Part shown: positions 23,033-31,322 of the stretch, piece by piece | Numbering within the stretch: the first letter of the stretch is position 1 | Layout of the letters: each line of letters begins with the position of its first letter | From: Streptomyces phaeochromogenes | Lineage (GTDB): Bacteria; Actinomycetota; Actinomycetes; Streptomycetales; Streptomycetaceae | Assembly (NCBI RefSeq): GCF_001418655.1 | Contig: NZ_LIQZ01000169.1 | Location: 1 to 33,017 of the forward strand | Length of the DNA stretch: 33,017 nucleotides | Reading direction: 5' to 3' | Notes under the pieces: model-generated | What the model saw: the letters and a program-made list of their open reading frames with translations, nothing else | Told to the model about the DNA's origin: nothing | Databases searched by the model: none | Program-made: the position numbers and the translations under genes

Positions 23033-23064
23033 CTGTCACCTGTCACTCAGGTGACAGGTGACAG
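23033..23064 (+). terminator. Strong terminator of the lipase gene
   Basis: CTGTCACCTGTCAC and GTGACAGGTGACAG form a perfect 14-bp stem with a TCAG loop, 24 bases after the lipase stop. Each arm also contains the internal repeat CTGTCACC/TGTCAC. Confidence 0.8.
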
Positions 23065-23399
23065 ATCGCAGCGCCTAGATGTCTGTCCGCGCAGACCGTG
23101 CCCGTGCCCCGATCGCGCAGTGTGTTCACGGCACGCTCGCTCCCGGGAATCCCTGGGGAGCACAGCACGGATTGACGGTCAATGGTTCCACGCTGCCGAC
23201 GTGCGACGCAGGAGGGCGCCGCAGCCACGCACTTCAGACGCGTCCAGAGGTCGCGGTTGTTCCGGTGTTCCCCACCACCGGGCAAGGTGCCTACCGCCTC
23301 ATCGCGACGCCAGGTCGGGGATCCGCTACAAACCGTCGCCGCCGCTACCCATGGTGTACGGGGCCCTCGACGCCGCCAGTCAGAAGCTGAGGGTGTTGA
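23065..23399. other. No gene seen
   Basis: No frame shows a recognisable protein. The stretch may be the decayed C-terminal part of the IS1380 remnant that follows, but I could not match it. Confidence 0.4.
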
Positions 23400-23870
23400 T
23401 CCTGACGATGCCAGCCGTACGACGAGCAGGCCGCATTGGCACCGAGCACTCGCCGCCGCTGCTTGACCCGTTCGTATCGTCCGGCGACCGGCTCCCCGCT
23501 GCCGCCTCGGCCGTGGTCGACGAAGGACGTCAGCGGGTGGTGTCCGAATGTCTTCTTCCAGGTCGGGTGGCATCCTGCCTATAGGAGTGGGCTGGCACGA
23601 GGACCCCGTCGATGTCGACGACCGTCTGTCCGCCGGCCTCCGGTCCCGCTTGTCCGGCCAGGTTCCAGACCTGCTCGCGGACATGGGCCTGTGTGGTGCC
23701 AATCGCCGCCGGGGCCTTCGGCTTGAGGGGAGGACATCAATGAGGCGGGAGACGTGGGATCCGAGGCCACGGGACCGAACACGGCCGACTCGGCCCGCAA
23801 CACGCCCACATTGGCCAAGCCGAGATCCGCGCGACTCTGGATGAGCTGCTTCCCCGGCCCTGAACCACTC
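23400..23870 (-). pseudogene. IS1380-family transposase remnant
   Basis: Reading across frames on the minus strand gives LANVGVLRAESAVFGPVASDPT, then EQVWNLAGQAGPEAGGQTVV, DIDGVLVPAHS, and TWKKTFGHHPLTSFVDHGRG with GSGEPVAG. VASDPTxSR and the D-x-D...AHS...KKTFGHHPL signature belong to IS1380 transposases (first catalytic Asp region). At least two frameshifts separate the pieces and the C-terminal half is gone. No ends were identified. Confidence 0.6.
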
Positions 23871-23927
23871 GATCGGCGGGGGTGATGCCCGGTCGACACC
23901 CAGACCTGACGTTCGGTCATGACCGGG

Positions 23928-24599
23928 TCAGTCGACGACTGTGTCCGCTGCTGCGGCGGTCCTGCGCCGGCGGAGGTGACGTACGCCTTCGATGGCTCCG
24001 GTCACCACGACCGCCAGCCCCATACCGACGGCGATGGCCAGCAGCGTGTTCTCCTGGAACACGACGCCGCCGAAGTAGCCGGTGAGCGCGGTGTAGGCGC
24101 TCCAGGTGGCGGTGGCGAACGCGACGAACAGCAGGTACTTGCCCACCGGGTAGGCGACGAGCCCGGTGGACAAGGTGGCCAGGTAGCGCCCCACCGGGAT
24201 GAACCGTGTGGTCACCAGGATGAAGCCGCCGCGAGTGTCGAGCTCGCGGGCGAACCAGTCGTGGGCCGTCCGGCGTTTGGTGCCGGGTGGCAGACGCTTG
24301 AGTATGCGTACGGCCAAGAGGCGTCCGACCACGTAGGGAACGAGATCGCCGAGAAGGGCCCCGAGCGTCGTGGCGGCGATGACGAGCACGATGTCGGTCT
24401 CACCGGTCGCGGCGTAGACCCCCGCGATGATCACGACGGGTTCGCTCGGGATCAGAGGAAGGAAGGAGTCGAGGAAGGACACGGCGATGAGCACCGCGTA
24501 CAACCACGGTGAGGTGATGACCGATTCGGCCAGTTCGATCCAGTCGATCACGAGGAACCGGCCCTGGTCGTCAGGTGCGGATGGGTTGTCATGGGGCAT
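23928..24599 (-). CDS. DedA family membrane protein
   Basis: This 223-residue integral membrane protein belongs to the DedA (SNARE-associated, VTT) family. Hydrophobic segments flank re-entrant signatures: SFLPLIPSEPVVIIAGVYA near 45-63, TTLGALLGDLVPYVVGRLL near 77-95, then FILVTTRFIPVGRYLATLSTG (family RFxPxxR...G). Two more helices precede the basic C-terminus (HLRRRRTAAA). DedA proteins act in lipid flipping, membrane homeostasis and resistance to cationic agents. The ATG shown sits very close to GGGAGG; a start slightly downstream is possible. It follows the reductase gene by 59 bases on the same strand and might be co-transcribed, though its role looks unrelated. Confidence 0.88.
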   Translation of the reverse strand: MPHDNPSAPDDQGRFLVIDWIELAESVITSPWLYAVLIAVSFLDSFLPLIPSEPVVIIAGVYAATGETDIVLVIAATTLGALLGDLVPYVVGRLLAVRILKRLPPGTKRRTAHDWFARELDTRGGFILVTTRFIPVGRYLATLSTGLVAYPVGKYLLFVAFATATWSAYTALTGYFGGVVFQENTLLAIAVGMGLAVVVTGAIEGVRHLRRRRTAAAADTVVD

Positions 24600-24658
24600 C
24601 CCTCCCGGGATGGTCGGCGCTCACGGCGTTCGGCGCACGAGGGGTGGTACGGATCGGG

Positions 24659-25573
24659 TCAGAGGTCGACGGTGAGGCCGGACGAGAGCGCCCGTGAGAC
24701 GCAGCAGTACATACGACCGGGTGGGGCGCCGATGTCGTCGCGGTGCTCCGGCTCTCCGTCGACGAGGGTGATCTCGCAACTGCCGCAGACCCCTTCGCGG
24801 CATCCGGACGGTATGCGGAATCCCGCGTGGTTCAACGCGTCCAGCATGGAGTCCTCCGCACCGACCCGGACGGTCCGTTGTGACCGGGCGCAGTGCACGT
24901 CGAAGGGCTCGTTGGGCGCGAACTTCTTGGCCGTCGGCCGGAAGTGCTCGATGTGCAGTTGCTGCGTGGGGAACGCCGCCTCGGCCGCTTCGAGCATCGG
25001 CGTGGGGCCGCAGCAGTACACCAGCGTCCGAGCGCCCAGCGCCGCCGCCTCGGCGGCGAAGTCGGGCCTGCCGTGCCGCTCGGTGGCGTGGATGCGCACC
25101 CTGCTGCCGTACGCGGCCCGCAGTTCGTCGGCGAACGGCATGGTGGCGAGGGACCTGCCGGTGTACACCAGCGTCGCCGAGGAGCCCGCTTCGACCGCTG
25201 CCGTGAGCATCGGCAGGATGGGGGTGATGCCGATCCCGCCGGCGAGGAACAGGTACTCGGGTGCGGGCAGCAGGGGAAAGTTGTTGCGTGGCACCGAGAC
25301 GTCGAGGGTGTGGCCCTCGTCGAGGAACAGGTGGATGTACTCCGAGCCGCCCCGGCTGAGCCGGTCATGACGGACGGCGACACGGTAGGTGTCGAGGTCG
25401 GCCGGGTCCCCGCACAGCGAGTACTGCCGGGTCAGCCAGTTGGGCAGTGCCAGATCGATGTGGGCGCCCGGTTCCCAGGGGGCCAGCGGGCCGTCGGTGC
25501 CGCGCAGGAGGAGCGAGACGGCTCCTTCGGCGACCGGTTCGGCCTTCTCAAGGATGGTTCGTTGCATGGCCAT
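24659..25573 (-). CDS. [2Fe-2S] ferredoxin-linked oxidoreductase (phthalate dioxygenase reductase type)
   Basis: This 304-residue reductase has three domains: an FMN/FAD barrel with LTRQYSLCG (RxYS motif, about 47-55), an NAD-binding domain with FLAGGIGITPILPM (about 108-121) and YCCGPTPMLEA, and a C-terminal plant-type ferredoxin with CREGVCGSCE and a final Cys in GRMYCCVSRA. This order (flavin, NAD, ferredoxin) is that of PDR/VanB reductases, which pass electrons from NADH to a Rieske oxygenase. No Rieske oxygenase is present in the window, so its partner is elsewhere or non-Rieske. It starts seven bases after the PPOX gene, with GAGG ahead of the ATG, so the two are probably co-translated. 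Confidence 0.9.
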   Translation of the reverse strand: MAMQRTILEKAEPVAEGAVSLLLRGTDGPLAPWEPGAHIDLALPNWLTRQYSLCGDPADLDTYRVAVRHDRLSRGGSEYIHLFLDEGHTLDVSVPRNNFPLLPAPEYLFLAGGIGITPILPMLTAAVEAGSSATLVYTGRSLATMPFADELRAAYGSRVRIHATERHGRPDFAAEAAALGARTLVYCCGPTPMLEAAEAAFPTQQLHIEHFRPTAKKFAPNEPFDVHCARSQRTVRVGAEDSMLDALNHAGFRIPSGCREGVCGSCEITLVDGEPEHRDDIGAPPGRMYCCVSRALSSGLTVDL

Positions 25574-25580
25574 GGCCGCC

Positions 25581-26243
25581 TCAGTACAGGTGTCGGTAGT
25601 CGTCTTCGAGCATGTCCGTCAGCGCCCTCGGGTCGGCGTCGAGCCCGAACTGGTCGGCGGCGATCTCGCCTATCGACGGCAGTTCCCCGGCCAGGGCCTG
25701 ACTCGCCGGATCCCACAGCCGGGAGCGGATCAGCGCGCGGCCGCAGTGGAAGAAGATCTCCGTCAGTTCCACGACGATCGCCAGCTCGGCCTCCTTTCCC
25801 TCGGTGCGCATCCGGGCGAGCACGTCCGGCTCGTCGGTGGGATAGGCACGACCGTTGACACGCAGCACTTCTCGCATTCCGGGGACGACGAACATCAGCC
25901 CGATCCCGTCGTTCTCGGCGAGATTGCGAAAGGAGTCGGCCAGTTGGTTGCCCGGCCTGTCGGGAATGGCGAGCGTGCGCTCGTCGAGCACCTTCACGAA
26001 CCCCGGATAGTCACCACGTGGTGAACTGTCGGGGAGTCCCGTGGCGTCCGAGGTGGCCATCGCCAGGAAAGGAGAATGGGCGATGAAGCGACGCGCATGC
26101 CGGTCGAGACGGTCGCGCACCTTGCGTTTGATCATGTCCTCGGGCTCGCCGATCCGGGCGCGCACCTCCGCGTAGGAAATCCGGCGCGGACGGGCCTGAG
26201 GGCTGGCATGGGTGATGGTCGTCAGTTGGTCATGAGATGTCAT
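25581..26243 (-). CDS. Pyridoxamine 5'-phosphate oxidase family flavoprotein (MSMEG_1061-like)
   Basis: This 220-residue split-barrel flavoprotein shows FIAHSPFLAMATSDATGLPD, SSPRGDYPGFVKVLDERTL, and GNQLADSFRNLAENDGIGLM with FVVPGMREVLRVNGRA. These fit FMN-binding PPOX proteins of the MSMEG_1061 group. A C-terminal part (ELTEIFFHCGRALIRSRLWD) is characteristic. In related proteins the bound flavin or F420 supports redox of small molecules; the substrate is unknown. The ATG at 26243 lacks a strong ribosome site. It heads a two-gene unit with the reductase. The 93-base gap upstream could contain its own promoter. Confidence 0.82.
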   Translation of the reverse strand: MTSHDQLTTITHASPQARPRRISYAEVRARIGEPEDMIKRKVRDRLDRHARRFIAHSPFLAMATSDATGLPDSSPRGDYPGFVKVLDERTLAIPDRPGNQLADSFRNLAENDGIGLMFVVPGMREVLRVNGRAYPTDEPDVLARMRTEGKEAELAIVVELTEIFFHCGRALIRSRLWDPASQALAGELPSIGEIAADQFGLDADPRALTDMLEDDYRHLY

Positions 26244-26336
26244 TCGGTTTGCTCGCTACTCGCTCTCACACGCTTTACAAGGAAGGTCATGACGTCGGAT
26301 CAAGGTCGAGTTCAGTGGCTGATCCCGTCGTGGGGG

Positions 26337-27254
26337 TCACCGGACGGCGTCGTACGGCAGCACGGCGTGCACACCCCATGTGTCGTTGGCCACTTGGGTG
26401 ATTCGCAGGTCTACGGCCACGCCGGCCAAGGCCAGTGCGGCCGTCCTGTCCAGATCGAAAAGTGGGCGCAGCCAGGCCAGCATGGCGTCCAACGCGTCCC
26501 CCGTCGCTACGTTCAGGTCCGCGTCGAAACCGAAGGTGACGCGTCCTTCGGGCGTCTCGGCGTGGATACCCGAAACCGGGGTCCGCTCCCGGAGGTTGAG
26601 TGTCACCTCCGTCGTCATGGGGCATTCGATCGCCGTTCCGGCCACCTCACCGTTCCCCTGGGCCGCGTGGCCGTCTCCCAGGTGGAGCATCGCCCCGGGC
26701 ACGGTCACCGGCAGGTACAGCGTGGAACCCGCCACCAGTTCGCGGCAGTCGATGTTCCCTCCGCTTTCCGCTCTCGGCGGGATGGTTGAATGCGGGCCCG
26801 GCTCCACCGGAGGGACACCGACCACACCCAGGAAGGGCGCGATGTCCACGGTCTGGCCGCGGTTGTTGGTGGCCGTCCCATCGCCGATGTCCCACAACAG
26901 CCATGACGCGGGTCCGTCGGCGACGCCGAGGCGGCGAGTCAGGGGGGTGTCCTTCACCCCGGCGAGCGTCCAGCCCCAGGTGCCGGCCACGACGGACTCG
27001 AAGTGCACCTCAAGAACCAGGCCCGGCTCCGCGCCCCGCACCGCGATCGGACCGGTGAGACAATGGCCGATCCGGTCCTCGAACATCTGCGGCCTCGGGT
27101 CACCGGGTGTTCGCATCGGCTCCAGGTGTCCCGCGGCGTCCAGCGAGTCGACCACCACCGAGTCGCCGGCGTCCACGGTGAGAATCGGTGGGGTGTCCCG
27201 GTCCAAGACGTTCACCACGGTGTCCCGGGTCGCCGGCAGTTCGTGCCGAGCCAT
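26337..27254 (-). CDS. Acetamidase/formamidase family protein
   Basis: This 305-residue protein matches the FmdA/AmdA family: GHCLTGPIAVRGAEPGLVLE near 63-82, GWTLAGVKD, GVVGVPPVEPGPHSTIPPR near 145-163, GGNIDCRELVAGSTLYLPV, and GAMLHLGDGHAAQGNGEVAG near 190-209. The last contains the family's metal-binding GDxHAxQGDGE-like block, here GDGHAAQGNGE, with Asn replacing the usual Asp. Members hydrolyse formamide, acetamide or related small amides to acid and ammonia. AAGGGAG precedes the ATG at good spacing. It lies in the LysR-linked gene set between NIPSNAP and PPOX genes, suggesting a late amide-cleavage step (inference). Confidence 0.9.
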   Translation of the reverse strand: MARHELPATRDTVVNVLDRDTPPILTVDAGDSVVVDSLDAAGHLEPMRTPGDPRPQMFEDRIGHCLTGPIAVRGAEPGLVLEVHFESVVAGTWGWTLAGVKDTPLTRRLGVADGPASWLLWDIGDGTATNNRGQTVDIAPFLGVVGVPPVEPGPHSTIPPRAESGGNIDCRELVAGSTLYLPVTVPGAMLHLGDGHAAQGNGEVAGTAIECPMTTEVTLNLRERTPVSGIHAETPEGRVTFGFDADLNVATGDALDAMLAWLRPLFDLDRTAALALAGVAVDLRITQVANDTWGVHAVLPYDAVR

Positions 27255-27371
27255 TCGTCAACTCCCTTCGCGTGGTCGATCGATCCAGGTCGTGTACTGC
27301 GGCCCCGGCCCGCGGAGTTGGGAGGGGCGTCGTTGCCCGGCGCCGCGGGCCGGGCAGGTGCGCGGGCTGGG

Positions 27372-27686
27372 TCAGCGGAGCGCGGACCGCGGGGCGGGTT
27401 CCAGCCGGACCATGGACGCAGGCCCGCCCGACAGCGCGGAAAGGGTGTCGACGACCGTCGTGCACCGCGGATCCCCATGGACGGCGGCCAGGACGCGTTC
27501 CTGGTCGGCGGCGTCCTCGAAGCGCCGGATCCAGACGAAGGCGTCCTCGTCGTCGGCCACCGTGAAGACTCCCACCACGTGCATCCCCATTTCCTGGTGC
27601 AGCGGGACGACGGTCTCGTCCATGTAGCGCGCCAGTTCCGCGCCGTGACCGGCACGGGCACGTTCCGTCCGTATCTCGTAGAACAC
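27372..27686 (-). CDS. NIPSNAP family protein
   Basis: This 104-residue dimeric alpha/beta-barrel protein opens FYEIRTERARAGHGAELARY and has HQEMGMHVVGVFTVADDED, FVWIRRFEDAADQERVLAAV. These are the conserved strands and helices of NIPSNAP proteins. A GTG start with GGAGG five bases upstream is clear. Such small proteins accompany many catabolic and polyketide oxygenase operons, often with unproven monooxygenase- or isomerase-like roles. It lies between the SnoaL-like and amidase genes on the same strand. Confidence 0.85.
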   Translation of the reverse strand: MFYEIRTERARAGHGAELARYMDETVVPLHQEMGMHVVGVFTVADDEDAFVWIRRFEDAADQERVLAAVHGDPRCTTVVDTLSALSGGPASMVRLEPAPRSALR

Positions 27687-27737
27687 GGGTTCCTCCTGTG
27701 GGTCCTGCTCGTGACTGCGTGTCCTGCGCGGCTGCCG

Positions 27738-28223
27738 TCAGGACGGGCGTCCGGTACGGGCGGCGGCGAGCTCGTAGACGGCGGGGGACCCCTCCCACGG
27801 GGCGGTGCGGACCACGGCCCAGTGGCCTATCAGCCAGCGTCCGTCGGATCTGCGGAGTCCGAGCCGCCAGAGGCCGCGCATCGTGCAGTGGTCGGTGACA
27901 CCGGGGTCCGCGGGGACGTGGTGGTAGGCGACCATGTGCGCGCTGCACTCGGCCTCGTCGCCCGACAGCCGTACGACCAGGTCGGTTGCCGCGTGGTGGG
28001 TGCAGTCGAAGCCCTCCAGGGTCGTGCGGGCGAGCTCGACCAGCTCGTCGGCCGGCACCGTCGTCGGAGGCCTGCCGTAGTAGTGGGTGGAGAGGTCCAG
28101 CCGCACCTCGTCGGCGAACAGCCGCCGCAGAGCGGTCCAGTCCCGGTCGTCCTGGGCGTGGGCGAGACTGGCGACGGCATCGGCCACCGCGGTCCGGTTC
28201 ACCAGGTTCTGAAGCGCGCTCAT
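27738..28223 (-). CDS. SnoaL-like/NTF2-fold protein
   Basis: This 161-residue protein has the NTF2-like pattern: RTAVADAVASLAHAQDDRDW, TALRRLFADEVRLDLSTHYY near the N-terminus, then CTHHAATDLVVRLSGDEAEC and GLWRLGLRRSDGRWLIGHWA. The early DxxDW...LFADEV motif and late strand pair are typical of the scytalone-dehydratase/ketosteroid-isomerase-like subgroup. It may act as a dehydratase, isomerase or hydroxylase accessory; which cannot be told. Its ATG overlaps the stop of the CocE hydrolase gene (ATGA), so it is translationally coupled. Confidence 0.85.
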   Translation of the reverse strand: MSALQNLVNRTAVADAVASLAHAQDDRDWTALRRLFADEVRLDLSTHYYGRPPTTVPADELVELARTTLEGFDCTHHAATDLVVRLSGDEAECSAHMVAYHHVPADPGVTDHCTMRGLWRLGLRRSDGRWLIGHWAVVRTAPWEGSPAVYELAAARTGRPS

Positions 28224-30004
28224 GCGTCTGTCTCCGTTGTGGGTTGTCCATGCTCCGGCCGTTCGACCAGCGGCAGAATCAGACGGCTCGGGTGGGCCGG
28301 TCCGTGGTGGATTCGGTTGACCGCGACGGTCAGGTCGTCCTCGCTGTCGGCCGCGATCGTCCCGCCCGTGTTGGTGTTGCGGTCGTAGCGGGGGAAGTTG
28401 CTGCTGGAGACTTCGAGCCGGATGCGGTGCCCGGGCAGGAACACGTTCGCGGTGACTCTCAGGTCGACGGTCAACTCGTAGACCGTTCCCGGTTCCATGG
28501 GCTCCGGATTGGTGAGTGAGGTGCGGTAGCGAGCGCGCTGGATGCCCTCGCACAGCAGGATCGCCCTGCCGTCGGGGTGCAGGTCGACGAGCTTGCCGGT
28601 GAAGTCGGTGTCCGGTGCCGAGGAGGAGACGTGTAGGACCAGCGTGACGTGGCCGGTGACCTCGACGGGGTGTTTGAGGACGGGAGTGGTGAAGCACAGG
28701 ACGTCCTCGCGCGTTTCGACGGCCGCCTGGTCGGCCGGTCCGGGGAAGGCACCGGAGGCGGCGGCGAGCACGGTGCCACCCAGGCTCGGGACCGGGCGAC
28801 GCGGGTCGTAGAGGAACCTATCCGCCGCCTCCATCGACACGGCGTCGCGCGTCAGGACGCCGTCGCCACCAGCGGTGTTGGCGCGGCCGCCCCCGGCCAG
28901 GAAGAAGTCGGTGTGACGGGTGTCGGGCAGTGGCCAGTCCACCTCGTCACGCCACCGGTCGACGCCCATGACGAAGATCCGGACCCGGTGGATGTCGTCG
29001 GGGTTGTCCGTGAGGCCGCGGACCCAGCGGTCGAAGAACCGCAGGTGCGCGCCGGTGACGTCGGCGGCCTTGATGCTGCTGTGAAGTCCGAACGACCGGT
29101 CGGGGAAGGTGCCGAGGTCTGCGCCGTCGGAGTGGCACCAGGGGCCGATGACCAGCCGTTGACCGTCGCGGGCCGCGGCGCTGCCACCGTGGCGGCGCAT
29201 CGTCGTGTAGGACCGGACGGTTTCGCCTATGAAAACGTCGTACCAGCCCCCTACATGGAGCGCGGGGACGGTGATGTCGCCGCAGTCGTCGATCGAGGCG
29301 ACCTCCTGCCAGAACGTATCCCGCTCCGGGTGGTCCAGCACCTGGCCGGCCCAGGGCAGGTGGCGGGTGACCGCGCCGCGGTCGGCGACCGGCAGTGGGT
29401 CGTGCAGCAGTCGCGGGTCGGACAGGCCGGACAGAAGTGCGTGGGCGTCGCCCGGGTCGCCGTGTCCGTCGGCGAGGCCGCGGCGGAGGTTACGCAGGGC
29501 CGAGAGCGTGCCCCAGGTCAGGACGGCGTCCTGTGACACCGCTCCGCCCGGCGAGTACCACGGTGCCGCGTACGGGTCGGCGGAGGTCATCACGGGCGCG
29601 ATCGCGCGCAGTGCCGGTGTCTCGTGCACGGCCGCCTGCCACTGCGCGAATCCCATGTAGGACCCGCCCCACATGCCGACCGCGCCGTCGCACCACGGCT
29701 GTCCGGCCAGCCACGTGAGGGTGTCGGCACCGTCACGGCCCTCGTTGGCGTGGGGCACGAACGCTCCGGGTGAACGGGAGGTCCCGCGGACGTCCTGGGC
29801 CACCACCGCGTAACCGGCGTCCACGAAGGCGAACACGTCCGGAAGCTTCGGATTGCCGTACGTTCCGGCGTCGTCCTTGCCATAGGGGGTGCGGACCAGG
29901 AGCACGGGGAACGGTCCCGGCCCTTCGGGCCGCCACACGTTGGTGGCGAGTGCGATGCCGTCGCGCATCGGCACCAACACGTCCACGTCGACGACGAACG
30001 TCAT
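28220..30004 (-). CDS. CocE/NonD family hydrolase (X-Pro dipeptidyl-peptidase-like)
   Basis: This 594-residue protein has an alpha/beta-hydrolase core with nucleophile S115 in GMWGGSYMGFAQ. Family signatures are RTPYGKDD (39-45), YAVVAQDVRGTSRSPGAF, and the His region LVIGPWCHSDG. A C-terminal jelly-roll domain follows (about 390-590; HPVEVTGHVTLVLHVSSSAP, FLPGHRIRLEVSSSNFPRYD). This layout is that of cocaine esterase, cephalosporin acylase-like enzymes and X-Pro peptidases, all serine hydrolases of esters or amides. No signal peptide is seen, so it is probably cytoplasmic. Both ends use ATGA overlaps, linking it to the FAD monooxygenase before and SnoaL-like gene after. Confidence 0.9.
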   Translation of the reverse strand: MTFVVDVDVLVPMRDGIALATNVWRPEGPGPFPVLLVRTPYGKDDAGTYGNPKLPDVFAFVDAGYAVVAQDVRGTSRSPGAFVPHANEGRDGADTLTWLAGQPWCDGAVGMWGGSYMGFAQWQAAVHETPALRAIAPVMTSADPYAAPWYSPGGAVSQDAVLTWGTLSALRNLRRGLADGHGDPGDAHALLSGLSDPRLLHDPLPVADRGAVTRHLPWAGQVLDHPERDTFWQEVASIDDCGDITVPALHVGGWYDVFIGETVRSYTTMRRHGGSAAARDGQRLVIGPWCHSDGADLGTFPDRSFGLHSSIKAADVTGAHLRFFDRWVRGLTDNPDDIHRVRIFVMGVDRWRDEVDWPLPDTRHTDFFLAGGGRANTAGGDGVLTRDAVSMEAADRFLYDPRRPVPSLGGTVLAAASGAFPGPADQAAVETREDVLCFTTPVLKHPVEVTGHVTLVLHVSSSAPDTDFTGKLVDLHPDGRAILLCEGIQRARYRTSLTNPEPMEPGTVYELTVDLRVTANVFLPGHRIRLEVSSSNFPRYDRNTNTGGTIAADSEDDLTVAVNRIHHGPAHPSRLILPLVERPEHGQPTTETDA

Positions 30005-31125
30005 GCGTTCACCCGGTTCCTGCCGGGAAGCTGCGGCCGCTGGGTGATCATCCAGTGCGTGAACGCGACGTAGTTCTGCGCGAACTCCTGCGGCGTGGGC
30101 GCGTGTTCCACCGCCGCGGACAGTCGCGCGACGTGGGCGTACCGCGGGATCTGGCCGGCCTGGTAGGCGGCCAGCGCGGCGGGTATGTCGCCGGTGGGAG
30201 TGAGCAGGCGGCCGAGCAGGGCGGCGTCCTCGATGCCCAGCGTCGCGCCGGCGGTGATGTGCGGAGACATCGCGTGGGCCGCGTCCCCGGCCAGGGCGAC
30301 CCGCCCGGAGACCCAGTGGGGGAGGGGTGGCACGAGCATGACCTGGTTGCGCAGGATGAGTTCGTCGGGCGTCGCGGCGATCAGCCGGGCCAGGATCCCG
30401 TCCCGCCCTTCGTTCTCCAGATGGACGGCCCGTTCCATGACCTGCTGCTTCCGGGTCCCCGTCAGCGGGGGCGAGTCGAATTGGTTCAGCAGCCAGTAGA
30501 CGCCCCCGTCGTAGGTACGTACGTAGCCGCCGCGGCAGCCGTGGGTGCCCAGGATCAGCCGGTCCTCGGGCACCGTGATGCCGGTGGCCGGGATGACAGC
30601 GCGCCAGGCATGGTGGCCGGAGTGTTCGCGCGCCGGAGTGCCGGGGACCAACTGCGCGCGCACCGCCGAGTACGCCCCGTCCGCCCCGACGAGCACGTCG
30701 GCGTCCTCGCTGCTGCCGTCGGACAGGTGGACCGTGACATGGTCCGTGTGCTCCTCGTACGCAGTGAATCCGGTGGCCAGGCGGATGTTGTCCCGCTCCA
30801 CAGCGTTGGCGAGCAGGTCGTTCAGCTTGGCCCGGTGCACCAGCAGGTACTGATGGTCCTCGGGACCGAACCCCGGGGTGTCGAGCAGTCTTCCGGCTGG
30901 ATCGTGGAAGTACATCTCAGCGGGTGCGCCGATGCAGCGCACCTCCTCGCCGACGGCGAGATCGTCGAAGGCCGCCAGTGCGTTCGCCCAGAGACCCAGC
31001 GAGGCCCCGTCGGTGCGGATCTCCGGCGCGCGCTCACAGATCACCACCTCGAACCCGGCATGGCGTAACGCGAGCCCGGTTGTCAGGCCCACGATCCCGG
31101 CACCGATCACGACGGCGCGCGTCAC
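30001..31125 (-). CDS. FAD-dependent monooxygenase (aromatic hydroxylase type)
   Basis: This 374-residue protein is a group A flavin monooxygenase. It has the dinucleotide motif VIGAGIVGLTTGLALRHAG (GxGxxG at 8-13), a central DVLVGADGAYSAVRAQL (the DG motif) near 145, and RVALAGDAAHAMSPHITAG near 285-303 (GD motif). It should use FAD, NAD(P)H and O2 to hydroxylate an aromatic or similar ring; the closest functional types are salicylate or 6-hydroxynicotinate hydroxylases. The GTG start has GGAG seven bases upstream and overlaps the stop of a short upstream ORF (GTGA). It is the first enzyme of the gene set behind the divergent LysR regulator. The substrate is unknown. Confidence 0.92.
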   Translation of the reverse strand: MTRAVVIGAGIVGLTTGLALRHAGFEVVICERAPEIRTDGASLGLWANALAAFDDLAVGEEVRCIGAPAEMYFHDPAGRLLDTPGFGPEDHQYLLVHRAKLNDLLANAVERDNIRLATGFTAYEEHTDHVTVHLSDGSSEDADVLVGADGAYSAVRAQLVPGTPAREHSGHHAWRAVIPATGITVPEDRLILGTHGCRGGYVRTYDGGVYWLLNQFDSPPLTGTRKQQVMERAVHLENEGRDGILARLIAATPDELILRNQVMLVPPLPHWVSGRVALAGDAAHAMSPHITAGATLGIEDAALLGRLLTPTGDIPAALAAYQAGQIPRYAHVARLSAAVEHAPTPQEFAQNYVAFTHWMITQRPQLPGRNRVNA

Positions 31126-31217
31126 AGTCCGTCTCCGGTCGCGTCAGCACCACGGTCACCGCGGGCGCCCAGGTCACGGGTCCCGCTGTCGCGTGGCGGG
31201 CGGATGCGGATGTCCAC
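31122..31217 (-). CDS. Short ORF (31 aa) coupled to the monooxygenase gene
   Basis: A GTG start lies five bases after AAGGAGG, a near-ideal ribosome site. The 31-residue frame (DIRIRPPRDSGTRDLGARGD...ATGDGL) ends in a TGA overlapping the monooxygenase GTG (GTGA). The peptide is Arg/Asp/Gly-rich, with no family signature. It is either a short protein of the operon or a leader whose translation opens the monooxygenase start. The strong site and exact overlap favour real translation. Confidence 0.5.
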   Translation of the reverse strand: MDIRIRPPRDSGTRDLGARGDRGADATGDGL

Positions 31218-31286
31218 TGCGGCCTCCTTCATGTCGTCGAGTGGGTTCGACGTTAGAAAATGCCGCCGATTCACGCCAGTGCAATC

Positions 31287-31316
31287 TTGGTAGACAGTCA
31301 TTTCGCAAGTGATAAT
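31287..31316 (+). promoter_or_regulatory. Promoter of the LysR gene, probably leaderless
   Basis: TTGGTA and GATAAT are separated by 18 bases. The -10 box ends seven bases before the ATG at 31323, so transcription would begin at or near the start codon. No ribosome site precedes the ATG. The region also contains the opposite promoter of the monooxygenase operon. Confidence 0.55.
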
Positions 31317-31322
31317 CCGGGA

